From assembly GCF_012932495.1 (NCBI RefSeq), contig NZ_JABCNG010000001.1, positions 496,001-560,000 on the forward strand: 64,000 nucleotides of DNA. The letters run 5' to 3'. Source of the stretch: Novosphingobium sp. SG919. Its GTDB lineage: Bacteria; Pseudomonadota; Alphaproteobacteria; Sphingomonadales; Sphingomonadaceae. The position numbers were made by a program, and so were the translations under genes. Below the pieces are notes generated by a model. That model saw only the letters and a program-made list of their open reading frames with translations, was not told the origin of the DNA and ran no database searches. Every line of letters begins with the position of its first letter. Within the stretch, counting starts at the first letter, position 1. Shown piece by piece: positions 9,149 through 17,620 of the stretch.

Positions 9149-10356
9149 CGCCGGCCTTTCTCTATCGCGCGGTCGATCGCCAGGGGCGCGAGCGGCAGGG
9201 CCGCATCGCCGCGCCCGATGCGGCCAGCGCGCAGGCACGCTTGGTGGCGCGGCACTGGCAGGTCATGCGGATCCAGCCCGCACCGGCAGTGGCACGGGCA
9301 CCCGGGCGGCTCGGCCTGCGCAGCCGCGCACTGTTGACCAGGCAACTGGCCGCGCTGGTGGCGGTGAGTCCGGTGGAAGAAGCGCTGCGCATCATGCTGA
9401 GACAGGCCGGCAGCACCCGCGAAGGCGCGGTGATCCGCGCTGTGCACGCCGGGGTGTGCGAAGGGCTTTCGCTGGCAGAGGCGCTTGCCCGCGCACCGCA
9501 CGCCTTTCCTCCGGTCTATCGCGCGATGGTGGGGGCGGGGGAAAGCGCCGGGCGCCTGCCCCAGATCGCCGCGCGCCTGGCCGACCTGATCGAACGGCAG
9601 GCGCAGGTGCGCGCGCGCCTGGCCGGGGCGCTGGCCTATCCCGCGGCGCTGGCGGTGGTGGCGATTGCCGTGGTGACCGGGCTGATGGTGGCAGTGGTGC
9701 CGCGCGTGGTGGAACAGTTTGACGCCGCCAGCCGGCAATTGCCGTGGCTGACGCGCATGGTGATCGGCCTTTCGGGCTTTCTCGCCGCGTGGGGCTGGGC
9801 CGTGCTGGCCACATTGGCGCTGGCGGCGGTGGGTTTTGTTCGCGGCCTGGCATGGCCGCCGTTTCGCGCGGCGGTGGATGGCGCGCTTTTGCGCCTGCCA
9901 CTGCTGGGGCCGCTGTGGCGCGATGCCCAGGCGGCGGCCCTGGCACGAACCCTGGCCACCATGATCGCAGCGCGCCTTCCATTGCTCGACGGCCTGCGCC
10001 TGGCCGCGCAGACCGCGCAAAATACCCTGCACGCGCGTGCTCTGGGCCAAGTGGCGCAAGGCGTGCGCGAGGGCGGCAGCCTGGCCGCCGGCTTGGCGCA
10101 GGCCGAGTTGGGCCGCGCCGGGCTGTTTCCCCCGCTGTTGGTGGCGATGGCCGCCAGTGGAGAGGCATCGGGCCAGTTGGGCGCCTTGCTCGAAAGCGCG
10201 GCCAACGCGCTCGATCGCTCGTTCGAAGCGGCCGCTGCCACCGCGCTCGCCCTGCTGGAGCCGGCGATCATCGTGGTGATGGGCGGCATCGTGGCGCTGA
10301 TCATCCTCGCGATCCTGCTGCCAATCCTGCAATTGCAAACGCTTACCGGAACCTGA
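9145..10356 (+). CDS. gspF: Type II secretion system inner-membrane platform protein
   Basis: A 403-residue polytopic inner-membrane protein with two tandem T2SSF domains (about residues 65-190 and 265-390). Each carries the typical pattern VGAGESAGRLPQIAARLA and MAASGEASGQLGALLES. Three membrane segments are visible near residues 170, 210 and 375-400. GspF couples the ATPase to pseudopilin addition. The start is an ATG in a 4-base overlap with gspE. Confidence 0.95.
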   Translation: MTPAFLYRAVDRQGRERQGRIAAPDAASAQARLVARHWQVMRIQPAPAVARAPGRLGLRSRALLTRQLAALVAVSPVEEALRIMLRQAGSTREGAVIRAVHAGVCEGLSLAEALARAPHAFPPVYRAMVGAGESAGRLPQIAARLADLIERQAQVRARLAGALAYPAALAVVAIAVVTGLMVAVVPRVVEQFDAASRQLPWLTRMVIGLSGFLAAWGWAVLATLALAAVGFVRGLAWPPFRAAVDGALLRLPLLGPLWRDAQAAALARTLATMIAARLPLLDGLRLAAQTAQNTLHARALGQVAQGVREGGSLAAGLAQAELGRAGLFPPLLVAMAASGEASGQLGALLESAANALDRSFEAAAATALALLEPAIIVVMGGIVALIILAILLPILQLQTLTGT

Positions 10357-10359
10357 TCG

Positions 10360-10860
10360 ATGGTTGTCTCTTCCGCTTCCCGCCGCGCCTCTTTTGCTGT
10401 GCCCAACGGGTTCAGCCTGGTGGAACTGATGGTGGTGATCTTCATCTTGGGCCTGCTGACCACGGTGGTGCTGATCAACGTGCTGCCCAGCCAGGATCGC
10501 GCCATGGTGGTAAAGGCGCAGAGCGACATCGCCACGCTGGAGCAGGCGCTGGAGATGTTCCGGCTGGACGAAGGCGTCTATCCCACCCAGGCGCAGGGGC
10601 TGGCCGCGCTGCGCCAGCCGCCGCCGGATCTGCCGGTGCCGGAAACCTGGCGCAAGGGCGGCTATATCAAGGACTTGCCAAAGGACCCTTGGGGACGATC
10701 CTATATCTATCGCGTGCCCGGTGCCGATGGGGCGCCCTTTGCGATTTTGTCGCTCGGCGCCGATGGCCAGGCGGGTGGCAGCGGCGCGGCGGCCGATGTG
10801 ACATCGGCTGGCCAGGCTGCGGCGCCCGCGGCGGGCACGGATGGCGGCAAGGGCAGTTGA
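10360..10860 (+). CDS. gspG: Major pseudopilin of the type II secretion system
   Basis: A 166-residue major pseudopilin. The prepilin peptidase site is clear (PNG before FSLVELMVVIFILGLL, with the +5 Glu) after a 17-residue basic leader. The body has the GspG landmarks YPTQAQGLAAL, GGYIKDLPKDPWGRSY and a loop near FAILSLGADGQ where GspG proteins bind calcium. The last 30 residues are an Ala/Gly-rich extension not needed for the fold. It should polymerise into the pseudopilus. The genes for minor pseudopilins H-K that normally follow are absent; gspL starts one base after the stop. Confidence 0.95.
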   Translation: MVVSSASRRASFAVPNGFSLVELMVVIFILGLLTTVVLINVLPSQDRAMVVKAQSDIATLEQALEMFRLDEGVYPTQAQGLAALRQPPPDLPVPETWRKGGYIKDLPKDPWGRSYIYRVPGADGAPFAILSLGADGQAGGSGAAADVTSAGQAAAPAAGTDGGKGS

Positions 10861-10861
10861 C

Positions 10862-11941
10862 ATGCCGGATGCCGGGCTGATCCTGCTCTTGCCCGAAAAC
10901 GGCGGGCCGCCATGCGCCGCCTGGCGCGTGGCCGATGGCGTGGCGCAGCCGCTTTCCCCAGGCGAAGCCTTGCCCGCCATGCCCGGCTGCGTGACCGCGC
11001 TGGTGCCGTCGGGCGCGGTGCCAGTGCTGGTCCAGCCGTTGGAGGCCACGGCCACGCCCGCACAAACCCTGGCCCTGGCGCGCCTGGCGGCGCAGGACGG
11101 CGCCTTGGCTGCCGGCAGCGAGGCGGTGGCTGCGCTGTCCGAAGGGCAGGCCTTGATCGCGCTGGTCGATCCTGTTCGCCGTGCAGCGTGGCAGCAGGCG
11201 GTCTCGGTCGCGACCGGCCAAGTGGCCGATGCTCTGGTGCCGGCGGCGCTGGTGCTGCCGCCGCCGGCGCCGGGCACGGTGCACTGCGCAACGCTGGGCG
11301 GTGTGGATCTGGCCCGCACTGCGACGGCGGCCTTCGTGGCCGAGCCGCCGCTGTGGCAGGCCTTGCTTCCCGCCGACGACCGGGTGGTGCGCTGTGACGC
11401 GTCGGTTCTGGCCGAGCGCCTGGCGCAGGGCCACGCGCAACCTTGGATCGACTTGGCGGACCATGCCGCCCACCGCGCGCCTTGGCCCATGCGGCGGCTG
11501 GCGCGGCTGGCTGCTCTCGTGGGTGTTCTGGCCCTGGCCGTGCCCGTGGCGCAGATTGCGCGCTGGCGCACCGACAGCGCGCGGATCGTGGCGACGGCGG
11601 TCGCGCAGGTGCGCACGCGCCATGCCGACGTGGCGGACCTGGCCGGGGCGGAACGCGCCGTGCGCATCGATCGGATGCAGCAACAGGCCGGGGCCGATGG
11701 TTGGGCGCCACCCACCGCTGCCTTGTGGCAAGCGCTGCGTGCTGCGCCGGCGGTACGGCTGGCGGCGCTGGCCCATCAGGAAGACGGCGCCTTGCGTTTT
11801 ACCTTGGCCGCGGGCGATGCGCCGGCGATCGATGCCGTGTTGCTGGCGCTGCAACGCGATGGCTGGCGCGTGGCACAGCCGCCGGTGCCGGTGCGGGATG
11901 GCGCAGGGATCGTGGCCACGGTCACGATGCGCGCGCCGTGA
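10862..11941 (+). CDS. gspL: Type II secretion system assembly protein L
   Basis: A 359-residue bitopic protein: a cytoplasmic actin-like domain (about residues 1-205), one membrane helix (about residues 213-232, ARLAALVGVLALAVPVAQIA), then a periplasmic ferredoxin-like domain. GspL anchors the ATPase GspE to the membrane. The frame is open a little further upstream, but the ATG at 10862 has an AAGGG site inside the end of gspG and begins the domain. The sequence is weakly conserved; the call depends on architecture and on the flanking gspG and gspM. The stop overlaps the GTG of gspM. Confidence 0.82.
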   Translation: MPDAGLILLLPENGGPPCAAWRVADGVAQPLSPGEALPAMPGCVTALVPSGAVPVLVQPLEATATPAQTLALARLAAQDGALAAGSEAVAALSEGQALIALVDPVRRAAWQQAVSVATGQVADALVPAALVLPPPAPGTVHCATLGGVDLARTATAAFVAEPPLWQALLPADDRVVRCDASVLAERLAQGHAQPWIDLADHAAHRAPWPMRRLARLAALVGVLALAVPVAQIARWRTDSARIVATAVAQVRTRHADVADLAGAERAVRIDRMQQQAGADGWAPPTAALWQALRAAPAVRLAALAHQEDGALRFTLAAGDAPAIDAVLLALQRDGWRVAQPPVPVRDGAGIVATVTMRAP

Positions 11942-12426
11942 TCGCGCGCGTGCAGGCTTGGTTTGGCGCGCTGACCGGGCGAGAGCGGGGCATGGTGTCC
12001 CTCGCGCTTGCTCTCGCGCTGCTCGTCGGGCTGGGGCAGGGCGTGCTGCTGCCGCTCCGCCACGCCTGGCTTGCCGCGCGCGACGATCATGCCTTGGCCC
12101 TGGCACGCAGCGCGCGCCTGCTGCGCCAATTGGCCGAAACGCAGCCGCGCGCGCGCCTCACGTCCCACCCCGATGCAGAGCGCCTGATGGCCGCTGCCGC
12201 GCGCGCTGGCGTGCGGCTGCAGCCGCCCGTGGTGCAGGTGAATGGCTTTGCGCTTGCCGGGCAGGGGCCAAGTGCCGCCGTGCTGGCCTGGTTGGAATCC
12301 CTTCGCGATCAGGGCCTGGTGGTACGCCGCGTGGCGCTGGTGCCGCTGCCGGAAGGGGGCATTTCATGCGAGGCGCGCGTGGTGCCGGCGGGGGGCTTCG
12401 ACAGGCTCAGCCCGAACGGGGAGTGA
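11938..12426 (+). CDS. gspM: Type II secretion system protein M, C-terminus ends inside a repeat element
   Basis: A 162-residue protein started by GTG in a GTGA overlap with gspL. A short cytoplasmic end is followed by one membrane helix (about residues 19-36, MVSLALALALLVGLGQGV), a coiled region and a ferredoxin-like periplasmic domain, the GspM plan. GspM partners GspL. Length is normal for the family. The last eight residues (FDRLSPNG plus E) and the stop are encoded by a short sphingomonad palindromic repeat (12396-12420), so the original C-terminus may have been replaced. No gspN follows. Confidence 0.82.
   Translation: MIARVQAWFGALTGRERGMVSLALALALLVGLGQGVLLPLRHAWLAARDDHALALARSARLLRQLAETQPRARLTSHPDAERLMAAAARAGVRLQPPVVQVNGFALAGQGPSAAVLAWLESLRDQGLVVRRVALVPLPEGGISCEARVVPAGGFDRLSPNGE
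12396..12420 (+). repeat. REP-like palindromic repeat, single copy
   Basis: The 25-base unit contains TTCGACAGGCTCAGCCCGAA and recurs, in both orientations, at 20271-20365. This copy lies inside the last codons of gspM. It looks like the short interspersed element common in sphingomonad genomes (family-level statement from general knowledge). Confidence 0.75.
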
Positions 12427-12471
12427 TGGCGGGTTGTGGTGGAAAGCGGACAGGAACGGCAGTAGCCATCA

Positions 12472-12810
12472 ATGATGATGCTTTATTCGGAAGTCGAAGA
12501 GGTCTCTGCATTGCCGCGGAACGTAAACAGCGGTGGGGACGGCTGGGGTTTCAAAGCATGGAGTGACCTGCTTGATGACGAGGCTCCGCACCGGAAAATC
12601 TTAGAACGCTTCGCTGCCGTTCACCCGGAGGCCGGCCTAGAGCTTCCCCCGTATGATCGGTACGAAGATTATGTGGAAGCGGATGCGGCATGGGATGGAG
12701 CGAAGGTCTCGGTGTATTACGAGACGATCCTTAGTTACCTACTGGTTTGGTCACCAAGCCGCGACGCGGCAACCTCGTTCCGAGCAGCTCTTCTACAAAA
12801 AATTTACTGA
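12472..12810 (+). CDS. Hypothetical protein, 112 residues, lower GC than neighbours
   Basis: I do not recognise this protein. It is acidic and aromatic rich (YDRYEDYVEADAAW, VYYETILSYLLVW), probably soluble, without signal peptide or membrane helix. Three ATG codons in a row open the frame (12472, 12475, 12478) and the ribosome site is weak. Base composition and codon use are more mixed than in gsp or dps. It sits alone between the repeat at the end of gspM and the dps terminator. Small acidic proteins of this sort include immunity and antitoxin-like proteins, but no toxin gene is next to it, so I give no function. It may be a remnant of an insertion. Confidence 0.5.
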   Translation: MMMLYSEVEEVSALPRNVNSGGDGWGFKAWSDLLDDEAPHRKILERFAAVHPEAGLELPPYDRYEDYVEADAAWDGAKVSVYYETILSYLLVWSPSRDAATSFRAALLQKIY

Positions 12811-12889
12811 GCGATTGCCCGCTTTCGACGTTCGCCGGTGCGGCTCTGGACGGCAGATATTGGGGCGTTAACAGCCCTCCCGCACCAAA

Positions 12890-12924
12890 AAGGCCCGCCG
12901 CGCAAACGATGCGCGGCGGGCCTT
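12890..12924 (-). terminator. Rho-independent terminator of dps
   Basis: A 14-base perfect stem (AAGGCCCGCCGCGC with its complement) around a 7-base loop. On the minus strand the stem runs into TTTTT, the right orientation to end dps transcription. It may also work in the plus direction for the orphan gene. Confidence 0.85.
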
Positions 12925-12945
12925 TGGCATACAGCAGCGGACGGA

Positions 12946-13401
12946 TCAGGCCAGGATCTGGCTGAGGAACCACACGCGCTGCTGGGCCTGGTCGGTCCAG
13001 TCGTCGGCTGCGCCTTCGGTGGCGTTGTCGCCGGCTTCGGTGGCGGCGGCCTTAACCGCGCGGATGGTTTCGACCAGGGCAGCGTTGTCGTCGCGCAGGG
13101 CCTTGACCATGTCCAGCGCGTCAACCTTGGCGCGGTCATCGTCCTTGACGCTGGTCTTGGCCGCGATGGCGCCGATCGAGGTCAGCGTATTGCCGCCGTT
13201 CTTGCGCACGCGTTCACCCACGATGTCGGTCAGGGCGAAGATCTCGGCAGCCTGCTCATCGAACAGCAGGTGCAGATCGCGGAACTGCGGGCCGGCCACG
13301 TGCCAGTGATAGTTCTTGGTCTTGAGATAAAGCGCGAAATAATCGGCGAGCAGCCCGTTCAGGCTGTCGATCAGCGCCTTGTTTGCGTTGTCGCCCGGCA
13401 T
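12946..13401 (-). CDS. dps: Dps-family ferritin-like DNA protection protein
   Basis: A 151-residue Dps/miniferritin that oxidises Fe2+ with H2O2, stores iron and can coat DNA under stress. The intersubunit ferroxidase signature is present: H in NYHWHV, then H and D/E in RDLHLLFDEQAAEI. The frame is open to 13446, but the ATG at 13401 has an AAAGGGG site seven to eight bases upstream and the earlier ATG has none. A strong terminator follows at once, so it is monocistronic, as expected for a stress-induced gene. No OxyR site could be defined by eye. Confidence 0.93.
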   Translation of the reverse strand: MPGDNANKALIDSLNGLLADYFALYLKTKNYHWHVAGPQFRDLHLLFDEQAAEIFALTDIVGERVRKNGGNTLTSIGAIAAKTSVKDDDRAKVDALDMVKALRDDNAALVETIRAVKAAATEAGDNATEGAADDWTDQAQQRVWFLSQILA

Positions 13402-13499
13402 GGTAAACCCCTTTCCTTTGCTTGGCTTTGCGCTCTCATACGCCACAATCGTGCGAAAGTTTCATGCAATTGGTGGCTTGGACATATCGATTTTCCCGA

Positions 13500-14690
13500 T
13501 CAAGGCAGGCGCGCCGGCGCCATTCTCAGCACGAGCGCGCCGGCCAATGCCGACAGCAGCGATCCGCCCAGAATGCCAAGCTTGGCCTGCTCCACCAGGT
13601 CGGGATCGGCCGGGAACGCCAGCGCGGCGATGAACAGGCTCATGGTAAAACCGATGCCACACAGCAGCGCCATGCCCCAGATGTGCAGCACCCCCGCGCC
13701 CGCTGGCCGGGGTGCCAGGCCCAGCCGCTCTGCGCCCAGCACGGCGCCCAGCACGCCAGCCTGCTTGCCCAGGAACAGCCCGGCGGCAATCGCCAGCGGC
13801 AACGGCGCGAGCACGCCGGCCAACCCGGCCTGGCCCAGCGCGACACCGGCGTTGGCCAGGCCGAACAGCGGCACCACGACAAAGCCGTTGAACGGCACCA
13901 GGCCGTGTTCCAGCCGCAGCAGTGGGCTGTCGCCATGGCGATCGAGTTTCATCGGCACGGTCAGCGCGGCCAGCACGCCCGCGACGGTCGCATGGACGCC
14001 CGATTGCAGCACGCAGACCCACAGCAGGACGCCCAGTGCGGCATAGGGAGCAACGCGACTCGCCCCCGCGCGATTGAGCGCCAGCAGCACGCCGAACACC
14101 GCCGCGGCACCCGCCAGCCAGGCCCAGGCGACACCAGAGGTGTAAAAAAACGCGATCACGAGCACCGCACCCAGGTCATCGACCACGGCCACGGTCAGCA
14201 GAAACAGGCGGATCGACGAAGGCACGCGGCGTCCGATCAGGGCCAGCACGCCCATGGCAAAGGCAATGTCGGTGGCCGCTGGAATGGCCCAACCGCGATG
14301 CAGCATGGATTGCCCCTGGCTTACCGCCAGGAACACGATTGCCGGAACCGCCATGCCGGCCATCGCCGCCAGCACCGGCAAGCGCCGCCGCCGCGCGTCG
14401 GACAGCGCGCCCGAAACCGTTTCGCGTTTGATCTCAAGCCCCACGACGAAGAAGAACACCGCCATGAGGCCGTCGTTGATCCACGCGTGCACGGTATCGA
14501 GCTTGGCCAGGGGTGCGGCAGGCAGCGGCGTGTGCAATGCGGCATGAAAAGCATGGTGCAGTGGCGAATTGGCAAGGGCGATCGCGAGTGCAGCGCAGGC
14601 CAGCAAGAGGATGCCGGGTGTGGCTTCGTGGCGCATAAGCCGGCGCCAGGGCGACCGCGGCCGAGAGGGAGAACCGCGCTTTTCCGCCAT
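13500..14690 (-). CDS. nhaA: Na+/H+ antiporter NhaA
   Basis: A 396-residue inner-membrane antiporter exchanging Na+ (or Li+) for protons. NhaA signatures are clear: WINDGLMAVFFFVVGLEIKR near residue 75, TDIAFAMGVLALIG near residue 140 and LLTVAVVDDLGAVLVIAFFY near residue 165, carrying the two adjacent catalytic aspartates (VVDDLGA). The ATG at 14690 is preferred to the in-frame GTG at 14726 because AGGAAT lies upstream of it. It is divergent from the glycosyltransferase gene, with which the longest possible frames overlap slightly. Confidence 0.95.
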   Translation of the reverse strand: MAEKRGSPSRPRSPWRRLMRHEATPGILLLACAALAIALANSPLHHAFHAALHTPLPAAPLAKLDTVHAWINDGLMAVFFFVVGLEIKRETVSGALSDARRRRLPVLAAMAGMAVPAIVFLAVSQGQSMLHRGWAIPAATDIAFAMGVLALIGRRVPSSIRLFLLTVAVVDDLGAVLVIAFFYTSGVAWAWLAGAAAVFGVLLALNRAGASRVAPYAALGVLLWVCVLQSGVHATVAGVLAALTVPMKLDRHGDSPLLRLEHGLVPFNGFVVVPLFGLANAGVALGQAGLAGVLAPLPLAIAAGLFLGKQAGVLGAVLGAERLGLAPRPAGAGVLHIWGMALLCGIGFTMSLFIAALAFPADPDLVEQAKLGILGGSLLSALAGALVLRMAPARLP

Positions 14691-14794
14691 ATCCGAATCA
14701 TTCCTGATGGTTGGTAGCGTTGCCACGGGCCCCGCTGACCCGTAATTTGCCAGTGGGGTTGTTTGCCGTCAAACGGGGTGAGGGCAAATTGGGT

Positions 14795-16222
14795 ATGATA
14801 TCGCTGTCCACAGTCTGGCTGTGGCTGGACATGTTGCAGCGCGAACTTCTGCTTTTCGCGGCAGTGTGGCTGGCCATCGGAGCCTGCGAGGAGTGGGGAA
14901 TAGACGCGCTGTGGGCCTGGCTTAGGGCCACGGGCCGCACACGCACCGCGCACCTGCCGCAAGGCTGGGCCGCACGGGCCGATTGGCATGCCCGCGGGGC
15001 GCGTGGGGGCGCGCTGCGCGGGGTGGCGGCGGTGTTCGTGCCGGCCTGGGCCGAAGCGCCGGTGGTGGCCACCATGGTGGAGCATTGCCTTGCGGCCTGG
15101 CCGCATGCGGACCTGCGCCTCTATGTGGGGTGCTATCGCAACGATCCGGAAACGCTGGCGGCGGTAATGCGCAGTGCGCACGATCCGCGCCTGCGCATCG
15201 TGGTGCACGATCGTGACGGCCCAACGACCAAGGCGGATTGCCTCAACCGGCTTTACGCTGCGCTGCTGGCCGACGAGGCACGCAGCGGTGCGCGGGTGCG
15301 CAGCGTGATCGTGCACGATGCGGCCGACATGGTGCATCCCGGCGCGCTGGGCCTGCTCGATGCGGCGCTCGACCACGCCGATTTCGTGGCCCTGCCGGTG
15401 CGGCCCGAACCGCAACCGGGATCGCGCTGGATCGCCGGGCACTATTGCGACGAATTTGCCGAATACCAGGCCAAGACCATGGTCGTGCGCGGCTGGCTGG
15501 GCGGTGGGTTGCCGGCCGCGGGGGTGGGATGCGCCATCGCGCGCCCGGCGATTGCCGCGATGGCGGCGCTGGGTGCCGACGCGGGCGGGCGCGGCGGCCC
15601 CTTTGCCGCGGACAGCCTGACCGAAAACTATGAATTCGGACTGGCCCTGGCCGAAATCGGCTGCACCTCGCGGTTCTTGCTCGTGCGCGACGAGGCGGGC
15701 CAGTTGATCGCCACGCGCAAGTTCTTTCCCGCGCGGCTGGACGCCGCGCTGCGCCAGAAGACGCGGTGGATGCACGGCATTGCCCTGCAGGGTTGGGACC
15801 GCATGGGTTGGCGGGCCAGCCTGCCGGACTTGTGGATGCGGTTGCGCGATCGGCGGGGGCCGATGGTGGCGATGGTGCTGGCAGTAGTCTATGCCTTGCT
15901 TGTCCTCACCCCGATCCTGTCGCTGGCGCGCAGCCATGGCCTGGTGCCCGTGCACCGGCGCGATCCGGCGGTCACGGCTCTGCTCGTCTTTGATGGGGTG
16001 GCGATCGCCTGGCGCATGGCGCTTTGCGCGCTGTTCACCGCACGCGAATATGGCTTGGCCGAAGGGCTGCGCGCCATCGTTCGCATCCCCTTGCGCCATG
16101 CGATTGCCATCGTGGCGGCGCGGCGCGCGGTGACGGCCTATCTTGCCACGCTGAACACCGGCACCGTCACCTGGGACCACACCGCCCATTGCGCGGTGCC
16201 AGCGCAGGCCGCGATCGCATGA
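14795..16222 (+). CDS. NfrB-like membrane glycosyltransferase (GT2)
   Basis: A 475-residue protein: an N-terminal membrane segment, a GT2 catalytic domain and C-terminal membrane helices near residues 360-385 and 395-415. Catalytic features are KADCLNRLYAAL, the metal site HDAADMVHPGAL, the TENYEFGLAL acceptor region and QKTRWMHG (QxxRW), as in processive glycosyltransferases. The resemblance is to the glycosyltransferase half of NfrB, the inner-membrane partner for phage N4 adsorption, without the C-terminal c-di-GMP/NfrA parts. The start at 14795 has a GAGGG site; an in-frame GTG at 14711 is possible. It is coupled to the next gene by an ATGA overlap and probably makes an envelope polysaccharide. 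Confidence 0.8.
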   Translation: MISLSTVWLWLDMLQRELLLFAAVWLAIGACEEWGIDALWAWLRATGRTRTAHLPQGWAARADWHARGARGGALRGVAAVFVPAWAEAPVVATMVEHCLAAWPHADLRLYVGCYRNDPETLAAVMRSAHDPRLRIVVHDRDGPTTKADCLNRLYAALLADEARSGARVRSVIVHDAADMVHPGALGLLDAALDHADFVALPVRPEPQPGSRWIAGHYCDEFAEYQAKTMVVRGWLGGGLPAAGVGCAIARPAIAAMAALGADAGGRGGPFAADSLTENYEFGLALAEIGCTSRFLLVRDEAGQLIATRKFFPARLDAALRQKTRWMHGIALQGWDRMGWRASLPDLWMRLRDRRGPMVAMVLAVVYALLVLTPILSLARSHGLVPVHRRDPAVTALLVFDGVAIAWRMALCALFTAREYGLAEGLRAIVRIPLRHAIAIVAARRAVTAYLATLNTGTVTWDHTAHCAVPAQAAIA

Positions 16223-16626
16223 TCGGCTGGGGTCCTGGCACCGGCACTGGCACCGCCTGCCGTCGGCGGGGCCGCCCGCTGCGCATGCTGGGGCTGCTGC
16301 TGGGTGGCTGGGTGGCGCTGCGCCTGGTCATGTTGTGCCTTGCCGTGCCGGCAGGCGCAGACATCGCCCCGCCCTGGCATACCGGCCGCGCATCGATGCT
16401 GGCGGTTCGCCCTGCCGGCGGGGATGGGGCGCAAGGGCGCTATCCCGCCCATGGCCGGGCGCGGCGCAACACCGGCGCGCGCCCGGCGGCGGCGCACCAG
16501 GAAAATCTGCTAACGGTTTCGGCGCGCATGGCCGATTTCCAGAATCGGCATCCGGCGGCGCGCACCTGGCATGCCGGGCTGCTGGCCTTGCTGGACGAAG
16601 ACCGGATGACGCGGCTGCGCAATTGA
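16219..16626 (+). CDS. Small membrane-anchored or secreted hypothetical protein coupled to the glycosyltransferase
   Basis: A 135-residue product whose ATG overlaps the stop of the NfrB-like gene (ATGA), so the two are translated together. A basic start is followed by one hydrophobic helix (LGLLLGGWVALRLVMLCLAV, about residues 24-43) ending near AGA, which could be a signal peptide or an anchor; the rest is basic and periplasmic. I do not recognise the family. Coupling suggests it serves the glycosyltransferase, perhaps in export or assembly of its product. Confidence 0.6.
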   Translation: MIGWGPGTGTGTACRRRGRPLRMLGLLLGGWVALRLVMLCLAVPAGADIAPPWHTGRASMLAVRPAGGDGAQGRYPAHGRARRNTGARPAAAHQENLLTVSARMADFQNRHPAARTWHAGLLALLDEDRMTRLRN

Positions 16627-16705
16627 ACGCGCGGCGCCAATTTTCGTGGCGGTACGCATCGGCGGCGGTTCCTTTGCCTCGCCACCTGCGCTAGGACGAT
16701 GGGCG

Positions 16706-17620
16706 ATGGATGTGTATCTTCCCATCGCCAACCTGGCGGTCAACGGCCTCGTGATCGTGGGGCTTGGCGCGTTGACCGGGCTGTTATCGGGCATGTTCGG
16801 CGTGGGCGGCGGATTCCTGACCACGCCGCTGCTGATCTTCTATGGCGTGCCGCCGACAGTGGCTGCCGCCTCTGCCGCCAGCCAGGTGACCGGCGCCAGC
16901 GTTTCTGGCGCGTTTGCCCATGCGCGGCGCGGCGGCATCGATTATCACATGGGCGCCGTGCTGGTGGCCGGCGGCGTGCTGGGCACCGGGATCGGCGCGT
17001 TGCTGTTCCGGCTGCTCCAGTCGCTGGGCCAGATCGATACGGTGATCAATATCCTCTATGTGCTGCTGCTGGGCGGCATCGGCGGATTGATGGCGCATGA
17101 AAGCCTTTCGGCCCTGCGCGCGCAGCGACGCGGCCTCGCCCAGCCGGCGCGGCGCCGGCGGCACCATCCGCTGGTGGCCAGCCTGCCGCTGCGCTGGCGG
17201 TTCTATCGCTCGGGCCTGTATATCTCGCCCCTGGCGCCGCTCTTGCTGGGCATGGCCACCGGCATCCTGACCATGCTGATGGGCATTGGCGGCGGGTTCA
17301 TCCTGGTGCCGGCGATGCTCTATATCCTGGGCATGAGCACCAATGTGGTGGTGGGCACATCGCTGTTCCAGATCCTGTTCGTGACCATGGCCACCACGAT
17401 GATGCACGCGCTGACCACCCATGCGGTGGACATCGTGCTGGCCGGGCTCTTGCTGGTGGGCTCGGTTTCGGGCGCGCAGGTTGGCGCGCAATTCGCGCAG
17501 AAGGCCAAGCCCGAGCAATTGCGCCTGATCCTGGCGGTGATCGTGCTGGGCGTGGCGCTGCGCATGGCGCTGGGGCTGGGCTATCGGCCCGACGAAATCT
17601 TTACGGTGGTGCCGCTGTGA
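16706..17620 (+). CDS. Sulfite exporter TauE/SafE family permease
   Basis: A 304-residue membrane protein with about eight helices in two homologous halves, each opening with the glycine-rich signature (GLLSGMFGVGGGFLTTPLL at about residues 26-44 and TMLMGIGGGFILVPAML in the second half). This is the TauE/SafE (DUF81) family, which exports sulfur-containing or organic anions. The ATG at 16706 has an AGGA site upstream; an earlier ATG at 16646 is less likely. The last codon overlaps the GTG start of the TIGR02186 gene, so the two should act together. Confidence 0.88.
   Translation: MDVYLPIANLAVNGLVIVGLGALTGLLSGMFGVGGGFLTTPLLIFYGVPPTVAAASAASQVTGASVSGAFAHARRGGIDYHMGAVLVAGGVLGTGIGALLFRLLQSLGQIDTVINILYVLLLGGIGGLMAHESLSALRAQRRGLAQPARRRRHHPLVASLPLRWRFYRSGLYISPLAPLLLGMATGILTMLMGIGGGFILVPAMLYILGMSTNVVVGTSLFQILFVTMATTMMHALTTHAVDIVLAGLLLVGSVSGAQVGAQFAQKAKPEQLRLILAVIVLGVALRMALGLGYRPDEIFTVVPL

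Noticed and set aside
8455..11715. A 1086-codon open frame on the minus strand
   Set aside because: It lies antisense to gspE, gspF, gspG and gspL, has no domain or plausible composition (Arg/Ala/Ser runs), and is a by-product of high GC codon use.
11938..12426. Possible frameshift or truncation of gspM
   Set aside because: The GTG start in the gspL overlap gives a normal family length of 162 residues; only the last few codons look replaced.
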